Shown piece after piece: positions 1-11,643 of a stretch of DNA of 64,000 bases. Position 1 is the first letter of the stretch; each line of letters starts with the position of its first letter. The stretch is from Tenodera sinensis. Taxonomy: Eukaryota; Arthropoda; Insecta; Mantodea; Mantidae. Location of the stretch: NCBI GenBank assembly GCA_030765045.1, contig CM060967.1:168952251-169016250 (forward strand). The letters are read 5' to 3'. The notes beneath the pieces are model-generated. The model was not told the DNA's origin. It worked only from the letters and a program-made list of their open reading frames with translations, and ran no database searches. A program made the translations under genes and the position numbers.

Positions 1-639
1 TGCCTTGGATGTTGTATGTAGCTACTGTATGACTTAATGACCAAAGTCTTCCTCCAATTTGACGCACACAAAGAACGTTCTGAATTTCAGAGGTACAAGT
101 TTCACCCTTGAACTGCAGATATTGGAATGTCATAAACAAGGAAGTCATCTCCAAGCTTGTCGGAAATTGCCTTTCATGAGTGGGTGGGTTCATAACGAAG
201 ACAATGCCTCTGCCCACCGGGCACTTCTGGTACAGACAACAATAGAAGTTCCCAATACCAACATGATGAGGCACACGCGCGCCTTGTTTACCCTTGTGCT
301 TGTTACGCAGGTCAAGTCATACATACATACTCAATGAAGTCCATTGCTTTGACTCACTCATTCGGGAGAGATCTAGTAAAATGATATTCATCTCTTAAAC
401 TCAGAAAATGAGGACTACGTCAACTGCAGAATTTGACAATGTCACACCACTTTCTCTACTCGATCTTCTACAAACTAAAGCGTATTTATCTACCTAGTTA
501 TTGACACAGTGGATAAGCTTTTTAAAGAGCGTCTCGTTATGTATATGGTATCTTCGAAATTCCACGCCCTTCGAATGATCACGAGAATAAATTAATAGCA
601 ATTTTCCAATTAAAATAAATACGTTTTTGATAATTGAAA
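1..639. other. Intergenic or intronic AT-rich stretch
   Basis: No gene is recognised here apart from the weak mariner-like fragment noted separately. The 92-codon open frame at 59-337 has no other recognisable domain. Confidence 0.5.
175..262 (+). mobile_element. Possible mariner-like transposase scrap
   Basis: The plus-strand translation contains HNEDNASAHRALLV, which resembles the second catalytic block (H-x-D-N-A-x-x-H) of mariner-type DDE transposases. Nothing recognisable lies on either side and no TIR is seen, so this is at best a short fossil. A chance match is possible. Confidence 0.25.
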
Positions 640-945
640 CCAACAAGGGATATCTACATTTATTGGGTAGTAAAATGTTAATTTCGTACCGTTTACCAAT
701 TATGCAAAGGTCATTCAGATTAAAGGGGATTTCAGAGGATATTCCAAGAAAGTTAAAAATATATCTACATTTGATTTGTGGTACGTATATCTTAAAACTG
801 TCGTATTTTAATAAAATTTGTTAACAGCCATTTTTGATAAATTAAAATATAACAATATATTTTACATTTAAAGGGTGGTTTAAGACCACGAGATTTTCTT
901 AAAAATCTTCAGGTCAGATCCCTGGAAGATCACAAAAATAAGCAA
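640..945 (+). repeat. Family A repeat, divergent internal fragment
   Basis: The blocks 'cgtttaccaattatgcaaa', 'cattcagattaaa' and 'tttacatttaaagggt' follow the order seen in the better copies (for example 29944-30800), but with many substitutions. This is an old copy lacking both ends. Confidence 0.6.
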
Positions 946-1606
946 TTTTCCGTTTTGAAATTGGGTAAACATTGGCTAACGGACACTAAGCAACAAAATT
1001 TAGTGTAATTTTTTTTAACAATGTTGGTATCACTGTGTATTGAGAATTTGTGCGTACATTAGGGTTGTGTCGACATACTGTGGAAAAGATCTGTGATTAT
1101 TTCAAAGCAATCCAGCAACAGAAACGAAATATGTAATAATATTTATCATTTGGTTACCTTAGTTGATGTTCTATATACAATTTTCGTCTCGCAATTAATT
1201 CAATAAAATTTTTAAAACATTTATATATACTGATCTGCATTATATTTGTTGAAGTTAATTCAGTTCCGTGCTCATTTTCACATGAAAAGAGAGAACCTGG
1301 TATTGAAAATTAGATTCTTGAATATCAGAATCGAGCTCGCTTGGAGAACCTTCAGGAGGCAATCCCAAATTATGGGAACCAACAACATAAGAAAGTTAGG
1401 GTAAAACTTCTACACCCTCCACCCGATTCGAATAAGTATCCTGCAGCAATCTCCTTAGATATTAAAAGTAGACCAGGAATCAAAAGGAAATCCGGCAAAT
1501 CTGTTTTTATAACAAGCTCAGAATTTATAAATGATTTTAAAGCTAGGAAAACTGCCCGGAGTGAAAAGGATAAGGCGAAAGCCCGGAAAGTCAGAAGACG
1601 GTTGCC
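946..1606. other. No recognised feature
   Basis: AT-rich sequence. Open frames of 127 and 141 codons overlap on opposite strands at 1341-1766 and run into the hAT remnant. Neither shows a domain or a coding signature, so no gene is called. Confidence 0.5.
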
Positions 1607-2470
1607 CAGCGGTGTCCAACTGCAGGCAGGTAAAGGGAGGTTGCTATCACCTACTTCCACCCGCTGGGATAGAATGACGCATTTATCCGTGGTTACTGAG
1701 TTCCAGTGGCGGCACATTCTTATGCACAGGAAATCAGAGGCGTACACATTCATATTCTACTCCTGATTAACCTACGATGTTTCTGAGCTTTACTTTTTTG
1801 GCATGATTTACGTTTCAGAAGGTCTTCAACATTTGGTACAAAAGCTGAAGTGCACAGTCTTAAAAGATAAGCAAGGTGATTTTCACTTATCTTGCTGCGA
1901 TACTCACTTTTAATGTAGTTCATTTTTGAAAATGTTTGCTCTCAGATATAAGTGGAGCCAAAGACTGCCATTAAACTAGATACAAACAAACGTAATCTCG
2001 GATACTCGCAGCAGGGTAGAGACCTAAATAATTCCCACCCTTCTTTATCAAAACATTCGTGGAATTCTGCAATGCAAATAGCTTCATATTTTGTAGCTCG
2101 TGTGAAGTCTTACTGTATGAAAACTTCAAAAGTACAAAATAATAGGATTTTGGTTTCAAATATCCGTAGGTCTTGAAATTGAGAAGAGAATTTGTCGTAC
2201 AATTGCTTCAAAAGTTCGTTGTATTTGTCCAGGAGAATATAATTTATCGTGAACACGGAACGTAAGCAAAGGAAATGGTATAAATCTGCAACTAACAGTC
2301 TTACAAATCAAGTTCTTCCTATCGTGTTCATCTCGCAAACAAAAATATTCGTCCTACCATTCAATTGTATGTACTACTACTCCGTGCAATCCGCCTCTGA
2401 TTAGCAGGTTTGGCTCTCCTTGGTGTGGAGAAAATAACACGTGTAGGGGAAGCGAGCGCGTGCTTGCCTA
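1607..2470 (-). mobile_element. hAT transposon remnant (copy 1), C-terminal transposase fragment
   Basis: The minus strand around 1870-1960 encodes GSTYI-stop-EQTFSKMNYIKSEY, the hAT C-terminal dimerisation block of the ZBED5/GTF2IRD2/Charlie-like type, with TGA replacing the usual Cys codon. The plus-strand left end CAGCGGTGTCCAAC at 1607 matches the terminus of a second copy at 13619. The copies stay alignable through 'ggaattctgcaatgc', 'acttcaaaagt' and the right flank 'ttggctctccttg'. The right terminus is eroded and no TSD is visible. The element is inactive. At 1860 it has a single TTAA where copy 2 carries an insertion. Confidence 0.8.
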
Positions 2471-3180
2471 TGAGAAAGAGAATATCTACAAATAATACCA
2501 GCAGTGAAGGGGAGAACCGGGTGCAGTGCCTGAATTCTCCAAACTGGTAACATGTCAAATGAGTAGAGGTCGGAAATAATCCGTATTTTATATCATAATT
2601 ATATGAGTGATGATTAGGGTGGAATCTTTGTACAGCTATCGCGAAATGAGGCGATCGTAAGTTACCTGGCATATGGTCAGAGCGTACAGTGACAGCATAA
2701 AGCACAACTGGGCTCACTGTCTGCAGTACATAATCTCTGGAATGAGTTCAGACAGTAAAAGCCTCGAGCACGAAAATCGAAATATTCACGTATTGCTGAT
2801 CTTGTACAGAATTTGGGAGTGAACATTTTACCACAAATGATGACAGTACTCGGTGTAAGTTATGCAGCAACATTGTCTACAAAGTTCGTCCGTCGACTGT
2901 GCCTTGCCTCTTCTGTGTTGTGATCATGTGACAGACTGACACGTCCCACTTCCTATAGTCCATACCTTGCAACTTTCCTCCCCTGTATGAAGGTGATGAC
3001 GATGACTAAAAACGTTAGTGTCCTTTTGTTCCAACGGTTTTGGCAAACGGTCATTCTAACATGCTTCAACTAATTATTTTTTCCTGATCATGTATCTTAT
3101 TACAGAAATATCAAAACAACTTTGTCAAATAGATGTTTTATGCTACTCAAACAAATTTACATCCAAGCCGACCTTTCTCT
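2471..3180. other. No recognised feature
   Basis: Mixed-composition sequence between the hAT remnant and a family A copy. The minus-strand open frame at 2361-2717 is partly hAT shadow and has no recognisable domain. Confidence 0.5.
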
Positions 3181-3995
3181 AAAAAATCTGATGTGTTCCA
3201 CTCACATGACTTTCTCTACTCTTGTACTAACCATTTTTACAAACTTGTATTCATATATCTTCTTCGTGTTAGTTGAGATAAACATTTCTACAAATCATAT
3301 TATTGTTTATTTCCTTGCAGGTACAAGGGGAGTATTAGAATACAGTAGGCTTTGAGCGATAGTAAAATCTTTTAAAGCTTTGAGATTCCGTTCTCTTTGC
3401 ACGGCTAAAATATATAACAAATGAAACACGATTTTCCATTTGACGAGCGTTTATGTAAAGTCACACAAATAACAAGGAATATCTCTGGAACGGTTCACTC
3501 TATAAAAAGATGTATTTGGACATATATTGGGTGTTTTTGCAAGATATACATTTGTTTGTGTGTAGCAAGAGTGAGTGAGTGTGTTGGGTTTAAGGGCCCG
3601 TCGACAACTTGGTCATTAGGACCCCTTGTGTGTAGTAAGATTTGGTCTATCTCTTGCGGTTTACCAGTTATGCAAGTTATCATATGGCATTTTATTCAAA
3701 ATCGTTAGAGGCATTTTCAAGAAAATAGAAATTTTCCATGTAAAGGGTAGTTTGAGTTTGAGCAATTTTCTTCAAAATCTTCGTGTCGCATCCTTTAAAG
3801 ACATTAAACTTAAATACCTACTTTACTTTTTAAGCGACTTTTCGGTTTTGAATTGTGCTGCCCTTGTAGGCATACGCATACATGCACGGACCTTTTTTTT
3901 TTTAATCCAAGGGGTCTCATTTTATATATATTTCCGGTGAAATCTCGACATCGAATTTTTGGGTGGAATATAATACTAGTAGAGAAAGTAAAAAT
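3181..3995 (+). repeat. Family A repeat, near-complete copy
   Basis: It starts AAAAAATCTGATGTG followed by CTCACATGACTTTCTCTACT, and ends TAGTAGAGAAAGTAAAAA. Both ends match other copies in the window. No coding capacity. The 3' end runs directly into a (TTG)n/(TTA)n microsatellite. Confidence 0.85.
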
Positions 3996-4002
3996 ACTGT
4001 GT

Positions 4003-4144
<142 letters not shown>

Positions 4145-4667
4145 TAGTACAATTCACTATCAGTGCATTAAGAAATACAGAACAAAGCCATTTCCATTGT
4201 GGCCCAATATAAAGTTATGGAAAGGGAGAAGGAATAGAGAATAACAGGTTTGCGTGTAGAGCCGAAGCACAAGGAAGACAGGAATGGAGGAAGCACTTAC
4301 TGCCTGTATGATGCACAACAGAAGTTGATGGTGCTCTCTCTGTGTAATACGATGACACTAATGACTACAGGATGCCCATAATGGCACTTGCACGTTAAAC
4401 ACGTTACATACGTTAATGTCCCCGGCAACTGCTGTTATTGCACATAACTACATACCGTCCTGGTGCAATAATTGTGTAGGTATTCCTTCAACCTTGCTGA
4501 TGGTAGGTATATTGGGTTCCAAGTGCAGCGCTGCACAGTGTGAAAACAAGAGACAAGTCCACAACATCCCAACAGTAAATAACAGATGTTCAACATGGGG
4601 TTACACCGTTAACCTAGGTGGCGAATACACAATCTCAAGATTTATGCTTGGTTGTTGACCTAAACGC
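4145..4667. other. No recognised feature
   Basis: An 80-codon open frame at 4416-4658 has no recognisable motif. No repeat similarity to the rest of the window was noticed. Confidence 0.5.
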
Positions 4668-5010
4668 TCTGATATGTTGCACTCACATGAGTTTCTCTAC
4701 TCACTCTTATACAAACTATTCTTACATACACTTATTCTTCTATATACTTCATGATAACCATCTGTAGAAGTTTTCTTACTGCTAATTTTCTGCTAATTGC
4801 AAGAGGCATATGGAAATACAGCATGCTTGAGCGATAGTCAAATGTTACAAAACTGGCTTTGGAATTCCATTCTCTTAGACGACTAAGACATAAAAGAAAT
4901 GTATAGTGACTTCCTATATGTGTAGCAATTTGAAAGCTCAAACAAATAATGATTATCTCGGAAATGGTCTGCTCCACAAAAGAAATGTATTTAACATAAA
5001 TTGTGCGGTT
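4668..5010 (+). repeat. Family A repeat, 5' part
   Basis: It begins CTGATATGTTGCACTCACAT and follows the family to the 'ataaattgtg' block. It stops there, and the next family block resumes at about 5660. This suggests one copy split by the LINE-bearing segment between them. Confidence 0.75.
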
Positions 5011-5289
5011 TAACCAAGTCTAGTAGAATCTAGAGTAACTGTAGATACTATAGTTAAATCAACACTTTGAAAAAAGTTTAAATCGAATTTTGGCTAAAAT
5101 TCTAGAATTATTTTCTTTTTCCTTTCTATCTTTCCAATATCTCTTCATCCTGTCACCGTGATTTTTATCTTCTTTCTTTGTCTAAATTGTAGTTGTTTTC
5201 TTCTTCTTTTTTCAACTGGAAACCTTCGAAACTTTGTGGTTATTTTCTTACTTTGCTCTCACCTGTATTATTTCTTCTGTTAATTCCAT

Positions 5290-5560
5290 TTTAAGCATTT
5301 CGTCATCGTTTGCATCCATTGGTTACCATTCTTACTTTCGTATATATGCCTGAAAATTTGTTGTATGTCTTGTTTTTATACATCCTCATTAAATGACCGA
5401 ACCATCTTATTCTTGTTCTCCTGATTGTATCTGAAATCTTTTCACATTCTTTACTTTTATACAGGTCTTCATTTCTCCCGGGTCTAAACTCTCCTTTTTC
5501 AATTTGAATTGGACACAAGATTTCCTTCAAATGTTTCTTTCCTTCATTTCTAGTGCTTCT
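5290..5560 (-). mobile_element. LINE fragment, C-terminal end of reverse transcriptase ORF
   Basis: The minus strand encodes IRRTRIRWFGHLMRM preceded by a basic region. The R-x-R-W-x-G-H-[VL]-x-R-M block is typical of the region after the reverse transcriptase domain in many insect LINEs. No RT catalytic motif is present. It lies inside the interval that separates two parts of a family A copy. Confidence 0.65.
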
Positions 5561-5659
5561 ATTTCTCCTGTTTTAAAGGAAAACATACACTCTGTAGCAT
5601 GTAGACATTCTGGTTTGATTACTGTGTTTAAGTGTTATTTTATTTATTTATATTTTTTG

Positions 5660-5815
5660 TAATTCCATTTTTTATGCAGTAGCATTTTGTCTATTTCCTA
5701 CGACTGACCAGTTACACAAGTCATTCATAGTGAAGAAGACTTAAGAGACTATTCCCAGAAAATTCAATATATGCATTTCATTTGTCATGAACGTATCTTA
5801 AACACATGATGTTGT
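5660..5815 (+). repeat. Family A repeat, internal fragment
   Basis: The blocks 'ttttgtctatttcc', 'gaccagttacacaagtcat' and 'catttcatttgtcatgaa' occur in family order. This is probably the continuation of the copy starting at 4668. Confidence 0.65.
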
Positions 5816-6039
5816 GAAGGCGGTGGCGCACAACAAAGACAGTCGGGGCCAACTACGTACTTCACACCACATACCAGCGTGACGTGTATCAAAGGCGCTT
5901 AAGGTCCAGCCTCCCCACACTACTCACGCGAGCAAACACGTGAAAAACAATGAGCGGAGCACGTCTAAAAAGGGGATTTCCTAGTCATTTGAGGAATATC
6001 CGGTGGCCGGCTTTTTGTGGACGTTCGAGAAAGATGTGG

Positions 6040-6120
6040 TTACGTCATCGCCGGTATAAAATCTTGCGGACCGCATGAGAGTGGGCAGTTTTTGAGTCGG
6101 TCATTGTGTCCGTGAGTGCA
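6040..6120 (+). promoter_or_regulatory. Candidate RNA polymerase II core promoter
   Basis: TTACGTCA (CRE/ATF-like) lies at 6040-6047 and TATAAAA at 6055-6061. CAGTTTT sits with its A at 6087, 32 bases after the first T of the TATA box, which is the expected TATA-to-initiator spacing. The surrounding 5830-6240 segment is clearly less AT-rich than its neighbours. It could drive a host first exon, or it could be an old LTR. No primer-binding site or paired LTR is seen. Confidence 0.4.
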
Positions 6121-6265
6121 AGGCAGCTGTAAAAGATGCATCATGTCAAAGTGAATAAGTTTTAACGAGTGTTGAGTGATTGAATCTTTAGAGTTAGTGG
6201 TTTAGAGACGGAGAAGGTGAAGAGGGACAGTGAAATGAGTGAGTCAAAGCCAGAAAAAATCAGTT
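6087..6265 (+). other. Possible 5' UTR and short first coding exon
   Basis: Downstream of the candidate promoter the first long-UTR ATG after two very short upstream ORFs (6135, 6143) is at 6235. Two donor-like sites follow: GTGAGT after 6238 and GTGAGG after 6265. Both leave one base of an unfinished codon, which is the phase required by the PDZ-gene exon starting at 42471. Linking them would imply an intron of about 36 kb. The match could be chance (one in three per site). Confidence 0.2.
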
Positions 6266-6299
6266 GTGAGGTGTAATGTCACCAAAGGCTGCATTAACA

Positions 6300-6904
6300 C
6301 CAATAGAAGAAAACTGTGTTTTTGGGCAAAAGTTTGGAAGGAGAATGAAGTAAGAAAAAGGACCGGACCTTTTTTGTCGAATTGGCTATTTGTCACAATA
6401 TTTTAATCAAAACAATTAGCGACGTTTTTCAGAAAATAAGACTTTAAAAATTATAAACGTGGATTTGGGGGATTTTTTTTTTTTAAATCATGTCGTATCT
6501 TTGGAAGATGATTTAGCCTACTGTAATCCCGGTGTGCCTAAAACGTAATGTGAAGGCATATACTTAATGAAAGTATATCTGGATTAACAAGGGTGGTCAC
6601 GTGTCTCCATGATAAAGAACTCAGTGAGCTGATTCAATTGTCATCTGCCTTCTTAGAGTCTAGGAGTGTGAATCTAAGAGTTAATGTGCTTGGGAATATA
6701 AGTTACAAACTACGAAAACTTATAGTAACAGCCTAAAAGCTGAAAGAGTGAAAACGCCATTAGATACTTCACTCAAAGGCCCCCATATGACCATAGCCCT
6801 TAAAGTACTCTATAGGGGAGCGGGGGGGGGGGGATGCACAGAAGAATATGACCTTATGGTATAGTATAGATTAGATACAGAAAGCCGTGAAAATGCAACA
6901 CAGA
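6300..6904. other. No recognised feature
   Basis: AT-rich sequence with a short poly-G run near 6820. No coding or repeat signature was found. Confidence 0.5.
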
Positions 6905-7675
6905 CATTTACTTTCTCTACTACGTCTAGTAAGTAGGGGAAGTATTGTATTCGACTCAAAATTTCCATGTCAAGAGATCAAAGGAAATGTATGTTTTGAC
7001 GCCCCCTGAAGTCAAAAAAGCGTTTTTAGAAAAAGGTCCGTGTGTGTCTGTGAACGGCGTAACTGCAACAAAAAGTTGATATTTAAGTTGAATGTATTTT
7101 AAGGATGCGACACGAACATTTTGAACAAAATTCCTCCTTCCTAAATTGCCCTTTACATGGAAATATTTTCAACAATTTTGGTTTTCTCATAAATGACTAA
7201 CGATTTTGATTAAAATGACATATGTTTGTAATATTTTATATAAATGAAATGTATATTTTGAGTGTTCTAGCATAGCCTATGTAGTCCTGTTTACTCTGGA
7301 TGACTTTTGCACAATTGGTAAACCGTGGAGAGATAGACCAAATCGTACTATACAAAACTTGTGGATCTTGCTAAAACACACAACTTACGTCCAAATAATT
7401 TTTTTGTAGAGTGAACCATTTCGGAGATATTCCTTGTTATTTGTGTGAGTTTTGGAGAACTTATTACTTCTGTCAAATAGAACATCGTTATTGATTTTTT
7501 ATATGTTAGCCGTGCAAAGAGAAGGAATTTGAAAGATTTGACTATCGCTGAAAGTCTACTGTATACCCATATTCCCGAACAGTAAGATAATTTCTGCAAG
7601 TGTTTATCTCAACTAACAGGAAGAAGATAGAATGGTTAGTACAAGAGTAGAGAAAGTCATGTGAGTAGACGATTG
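6905..7675 (-). repeat. Family A repeat, near-complete copy
   Basis: Read on plus it opens TTTACTTTCTCTACTACG and closes GTAGAGAAAGTCATGTGAGT, the two family ends in reverse orientation. The internal block order is intact and it has no coding capacity. Confidence 0.85.
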
Positions 7676-8361
7676 TACACACAGAGGTAAGCAACTTGGT
7701 ACATCCCTACCCCAGTCTTTTGATTGATAACATCTCCACGTTCGACATGGGCTTCTAATTTTTCTCGCCTGCCAGGTAGAACATCCCTTATCTGCTACCT
7801 GTTTACACCCCCATTATCTGTGTAGCGGCTCGTTTCTTGACGGAGAGTGCTTTCATTGGAATGAACTAATTAAGGGCAACATGGTTTCCATTCGAATTAG
7901 AACGCACCCTTCCGGGAGAAAACCTACCCTTCAGTGAAGTAATAGCTGTGCCTATAAGGTGTTCATCATGCTCCTAGTCGATGCGTTTAATTCGGAGGAA
8001 TTCGCCAGATGTGCACAGACAAATAAATGGCATTTTAAGATTTAAATAAAAGTGCTCACATGGCAGCAGGTGTGTAGTATCCATTTGTGGGGGAAATAAA
8101 GTAATCCTTTGGGGAAGATATCTCCCCTCTATTTTAAAACTTTGCCTAATGTTCGATAGACTTCAGTATAATGACAGAGTGAAGCACTGGTTTTTAAATT
8201 CGTTTATTAAGAGAGGTTTGTTATAGAATAGTTAATCTTATGCAGTTATCTTCACTACTTGCCCATTATAAGCACATGAGGTACTAGATTCCATTAAAAA
8301 ATGATACTGAGGTTCCACCGGATACCTATACTCGTTTTGAGCACTGAATTAAAACAAATAT
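7676..8361. other. No recognised feature
   Basis: No open frame of note and no family recognised between two family A copies. Confidence 0.5.
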
Positions 8362-8885
8362 GATATGCCGCACTCACATGACTTTCTCTACTCTTGTACT
8401 CACTATACTTATTCTTATTCCCCCATCTTCTTCATATTAGTCGAGATAAAATTTTGGAAAAATTATCTTATTGCTAATTTTGTTGTAAGTGCAATGGGAA
8501 TACAGTAGGGTTTGAGCGATAGTCAAATCTTTCAAAGCTGGTAGCTATATGAAGGTTTTGAAATTCCGTTCTCTTTGCATGGCCAAGGGATAAAAAGTGA
8601 ATAGCGACCTTCCAGTTTAGAACATTTTAAATGTTGCAAAACTCGTACAAATACCAAATATTTCCGAAATGGTTCACTACATAAAAAATGCATGTGCACA
8701 TAACTTGTGTGTTTTAATGAGATCCATATTTTTTGTATAGTAAAAGTTCACCAGTTGTGCTAAAGTCATCAAGAGTAAACACGACTACATGGACTGTAGC
8801 GTAAATTCAAAATAATACATTTCGTTTGTTATAAATATAGTTTAAAAATATGGCATTTTAGTCAGAATCGTTAGTCATTCATAGC
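8362..8885 (+). repeat. Family A repeat, 3'-truncated copy
   Basis: It begins GATATGCCGCACTCACATGA and follows the family through 'ggcattttagtcagaatcgt', where similarity ends. The 3' third is missing. Confidence 0.8.
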
Positions 8886-9893
8886 TGAACCACTGTACTC
8901 CGCTGAATTTTGGAGCCCTTTTTGTTCCATATTCTGTTCAAACACTGCCAAAAATTTAAGCAGAAAAGAGGTGTTTATGTGTAGCGCACATGGCGTTTAA
9001 AGCCTGCGCTAAACCTTTAAAAATGGCGGAATCTTAAAAGTATCACTGTCAACTGATAACTGAAGGTTTGAAACACTAATATGCATGAACCTAAAAATCG
9101 TCAATTTGATATTTTTCGGTCATTTTTGAGTCCCGGGTCCCTGAAAGGATTCATGTTGATTCACCGGTGTTTGTACCTTAGAGAATGTCAATATGTCTGG
9201 CTGTTGATTCACAGGTGTCTTTGTTACAATTGCAGTCTCATCAACGTAAAACCACTGTGATGGAAATTAAAGCTTGAGGAGAAGCATATTTTAAACATGT
9301 ACCCAATTATGTACTAACAGATGACTGATGAGTGTTGTGAGTTGAAGGCCTGTGGGTAAATGCCTAAGATGACCAATTAACCCTTGTGTACCTGGATTAT
9401 AATTGTGTAATCCACGGTATCTTCATGTAATAGTAATTCCAGAAGCCAATATACCTAACTATGGTATTAAGGAGGGGTACTTGAGCATTAAAGGGGATAA
9501 TACTTTGAGAGAGAAAAACATAATTCCTTCACTTGGAAGATTTGATTTCACATACAAGAGGTATCAAAATAAACATCTCTGACTTAATAATGGGTTACAG
9601 GCATCAAAAACTTTTCGTCATCATGAATATGAGGTTTAAGAAGTGATTTACCTTGTTATTTGTTCAAGAGAACGCAATAATGGTTCCCCCTTCACTGGGC
9701 TGTAATAAAATGTAATAAATACGTGGCCCGAACACAATGGAGCGGTAAGTATACATTTTCGACTGCGGATTATTCACCAGAAATTCGAGAAATTGGAAAT
9801 TTCGAGAAACATTCTTGCGGCCAGGGAAAGCAGTTCTTCGGAGTCGTTAAATGTTGAACGAGACATTTGGCGTGTGTGTGGGTGGGTAGGAGG
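8886..9893. other. No recognised feature
   Basis: About 1 kb without a recognisable gene or repeat, ending at the left target-site duplication of the hAT element. Confidence 0.5.
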
Positions 9894-10206
9894 CAGGGTT
9901 GCCTACATTTAAAAGTAAAATTATCGTACCAGCCACTCAAAATTATAGATTTGGATTCAAAATTATCGTACATCATAAAGCAAATGCTAGAACAATAAAA
10001 ATATCAGTATAATACTTATGAAAATATAAGAGTAATGATGTTTATTATATCCACTTACAAGATTGATGACCTCAACAAATATTACAACTTTAGCACTTAT
10101 GTTTCTCGCACTATTCATCTGAAAGTTCAGCTTCCTCAACCGTTGCAGCATTGCACCAATTTGTTGTTGAGATAAACCTTAACATCTTCTCGGTGACTTG
10201 CAGATT

Positions 10207-10491
10207 TTAAGATCTACCACGTTCTTTCATAAGTTGAGACGACAAAATGAGTTCATTTACCGTATCTAGTGCCAATCTGTTTCTAACTTTTGTTATTATT
10301 ATATCCAGTTTAGAAAGAAAAAAAAAAAAAAAAAAAGAAAAGAAAAAAAAAAAAACTCTTTCACAAGAAGTGCTTCTGTAGGGCAAGGAAACCTCTGATA
10401 ATGCAAAGGCCGCTAGTTCTTTGAAATCAGTATTTCCACCAAGGTGACACATGTGTTTAAGAACACTCCAGAAACTGTCAGGTTCAGGCAT
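10207..10491 (-). pseudogene. hAT transposase C-terminal remnant
   Basis: This 94-codon open frame holds the hATC-type dimerisation segment: LSEVSLPYRSTSCERVF, then KLDIIITKVRNRLALDT. A stretch of about 14 Phe/Ser residues from an A-rich insertion disrupts the normally continuous E-R-x-F-S-to-R-N-R-L spacing. The N-terminal zinc finger and the catalytic DDE residues are absent. Confidence 0.85.
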
Positions 10492-10749
10492 GTTCTTTAT
10501 TTCACACGGAATAGCACGTATTCCGAGTTATCAACGTTGATCGTCAATTTTCTGAACAGTGCCTTCTTCATTGAGATTATCAGACCTGGGCACACTGGCA
10601 ACAACAGGATAAAGGGTAGCAGGCTTAGTAGCTATGGTGTGGAGACAGACAATGAGGACAAAAGTGGTGTTATTTGTAATTAGTTTCACTTCGCTGGAGT
10701 GACAAACCAGTGAAAATGATATTTCGCCGATATCGAACTATCATACATC

Positions 10750-10970
10750 CAAATTATCGTACACCCCCATAATTATCGTAAGGGTTGACAACCATTGTAC
10801 AAACATTAAAATTATCGTATGCCTCCATAATTATCGTACGGGTTGACAACTATCGTACAAACATTAAAATTATCGTACACCCCCATAATTATCGTACGGG
10901 TTGACAACCATCGTACAAACATTAAAATTATCGTATGCCTCCATAATTATCGTACGAGTTGGCAACCCTG
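10750..10970. repeat. Subterminal tandem repeats of the hAT element (about 58 bp, 4 copies)
   Basis: Units read AATTATCGTACxCC.CCAT, AATTATCGTACGGGTTGACA, then ACxATCGTACAAACATTAAA. Two variants (ACACCCCCAT and TGCCTCCAT) alternate, giving a higher-order period of about 116 bp. The word AATTATCGTAC also occurs near the left end (about 9913 and 9962). Subterminal repeats of this kind are known transposase binding sites in hAT elements; that role here is inference. Confidence 0.85.
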
Positions 10971-10978
10971 GTAGGAGG

Positions 10979-11215
10979 TTTTTTGTTTGTGTTTGAGTTG
11001 TCTCTGAGAGAAATTTGAGTGTGTGTTGTCATAGACAGTTTTGGACATTCAATTGTTGCGTCGGAGTTGTAGCTAATGTTGGAACAGTTTTTAGTGAGTG
11101 AAACGTCGGCGTTGTTTTTGTTAATGGTCCAGTAGTATTAGCATCTTGTGTCAAGGCTGAGATAAGACAGAACAGCTGTGAGATGCAAGTTCACGAGTTG
11201 TAGATTGTGTTAACG
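10979..11215. other. Spacer between two hAT elements
   Basis: It is bounded by the right TSD of the 9894 element and the left TSD (TGTTAACG, 11208-11215) of the next element. No gene is seen. Confidence 0.6.
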
Positions 11216-11643
11216 TAGGGTTACCAGCCGTCCGGAAATTCCCGGACATGCCCTACATTTTAACCATTTGTCTCTAATGTCCCACATTTTCAGAAATAAG
11301 CTGTGATCGTTAGGAAATGAACTGGCAACTGGCAAAACAGAAATGAATTATTGGTTATCAGCTGCAACTGCAACTCGATATGGCCACATAGCTACAGTCA
11401 AAGAGCATACTCATGAATTAGTAACCTTGAACGAAAGATTGGCAACACAGCATTTACACTCCGAGGAAAAATGTTGGTGCTACGCAGACAAAAATAGATG
11501 GTTTACTCTCACTCTTCCATTTGCAGTTTAGTTACTGAAGAATGTTTCATGATTCTAAGAAAATATAAATGGCATTTACATTATACCTAACTTTGCATGG
11601 ACCGATAATATCCTACATTTCCATAAAGCAATCTGGTAACCTG
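11216..11643. mobile_element. Non-autonomous hAT element (428-bp MITE) with perfect 8-bp TSD
   Basis: The left end TAGGGTTACCAG and right end CTGGTAACCTG are inverted versions of a CAGGGTTACCAG-type hAT terminus with one change on each side. TGTTAACG occurs at 11208-11215 and again at 11644-11651, a perfect 8-bp duplication. The 62-codon open frame at 11343-11531 has no recognisable transposase motif. Confidence 0.85.

Larger units (their letters stand above)
9894..10970 (-). mobile_element. hAT transposon, internally deleted, with perfect 8-bp TSD
   Basis: The left end CAGGGTTGCC at 9894 and right end GGCAACCCTG at 10961-10970 are inverted. GTAGGAGG flanks both sides (9886-9893 and 10971-10978), a perfect 8-bp duplication as expected for hAT. 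The minus strand at 10207-10491 encodes FKELAAFALSEVSLP, then CERVF and KVRNRLALDTVNELI, the hAT C-terminal dimerisation domain. It is interrupted by an A-rich insertion (10313-10357) that reads as poly-Phe. The rest of the transposase is missing, so this is a non-autonomous deletion derivative. Its right end is occupied by tandem repeats. Confidence 0.92.

Noticed and set aside
1341..1766. 141-codon plus-strand open frame as a basic protein gene
   Set aside because: Its 3' part runs into a hAT terminus at 1607 and the opposite strand is equally open; no domain seen.
5816..6300. LTR retrotransposon at the TATA-containing segment
   Set aside because: No primer-binding site, polypurine tract, gag/pol sequence or second LTR is visible, so I kept it only as a candidate promoter.
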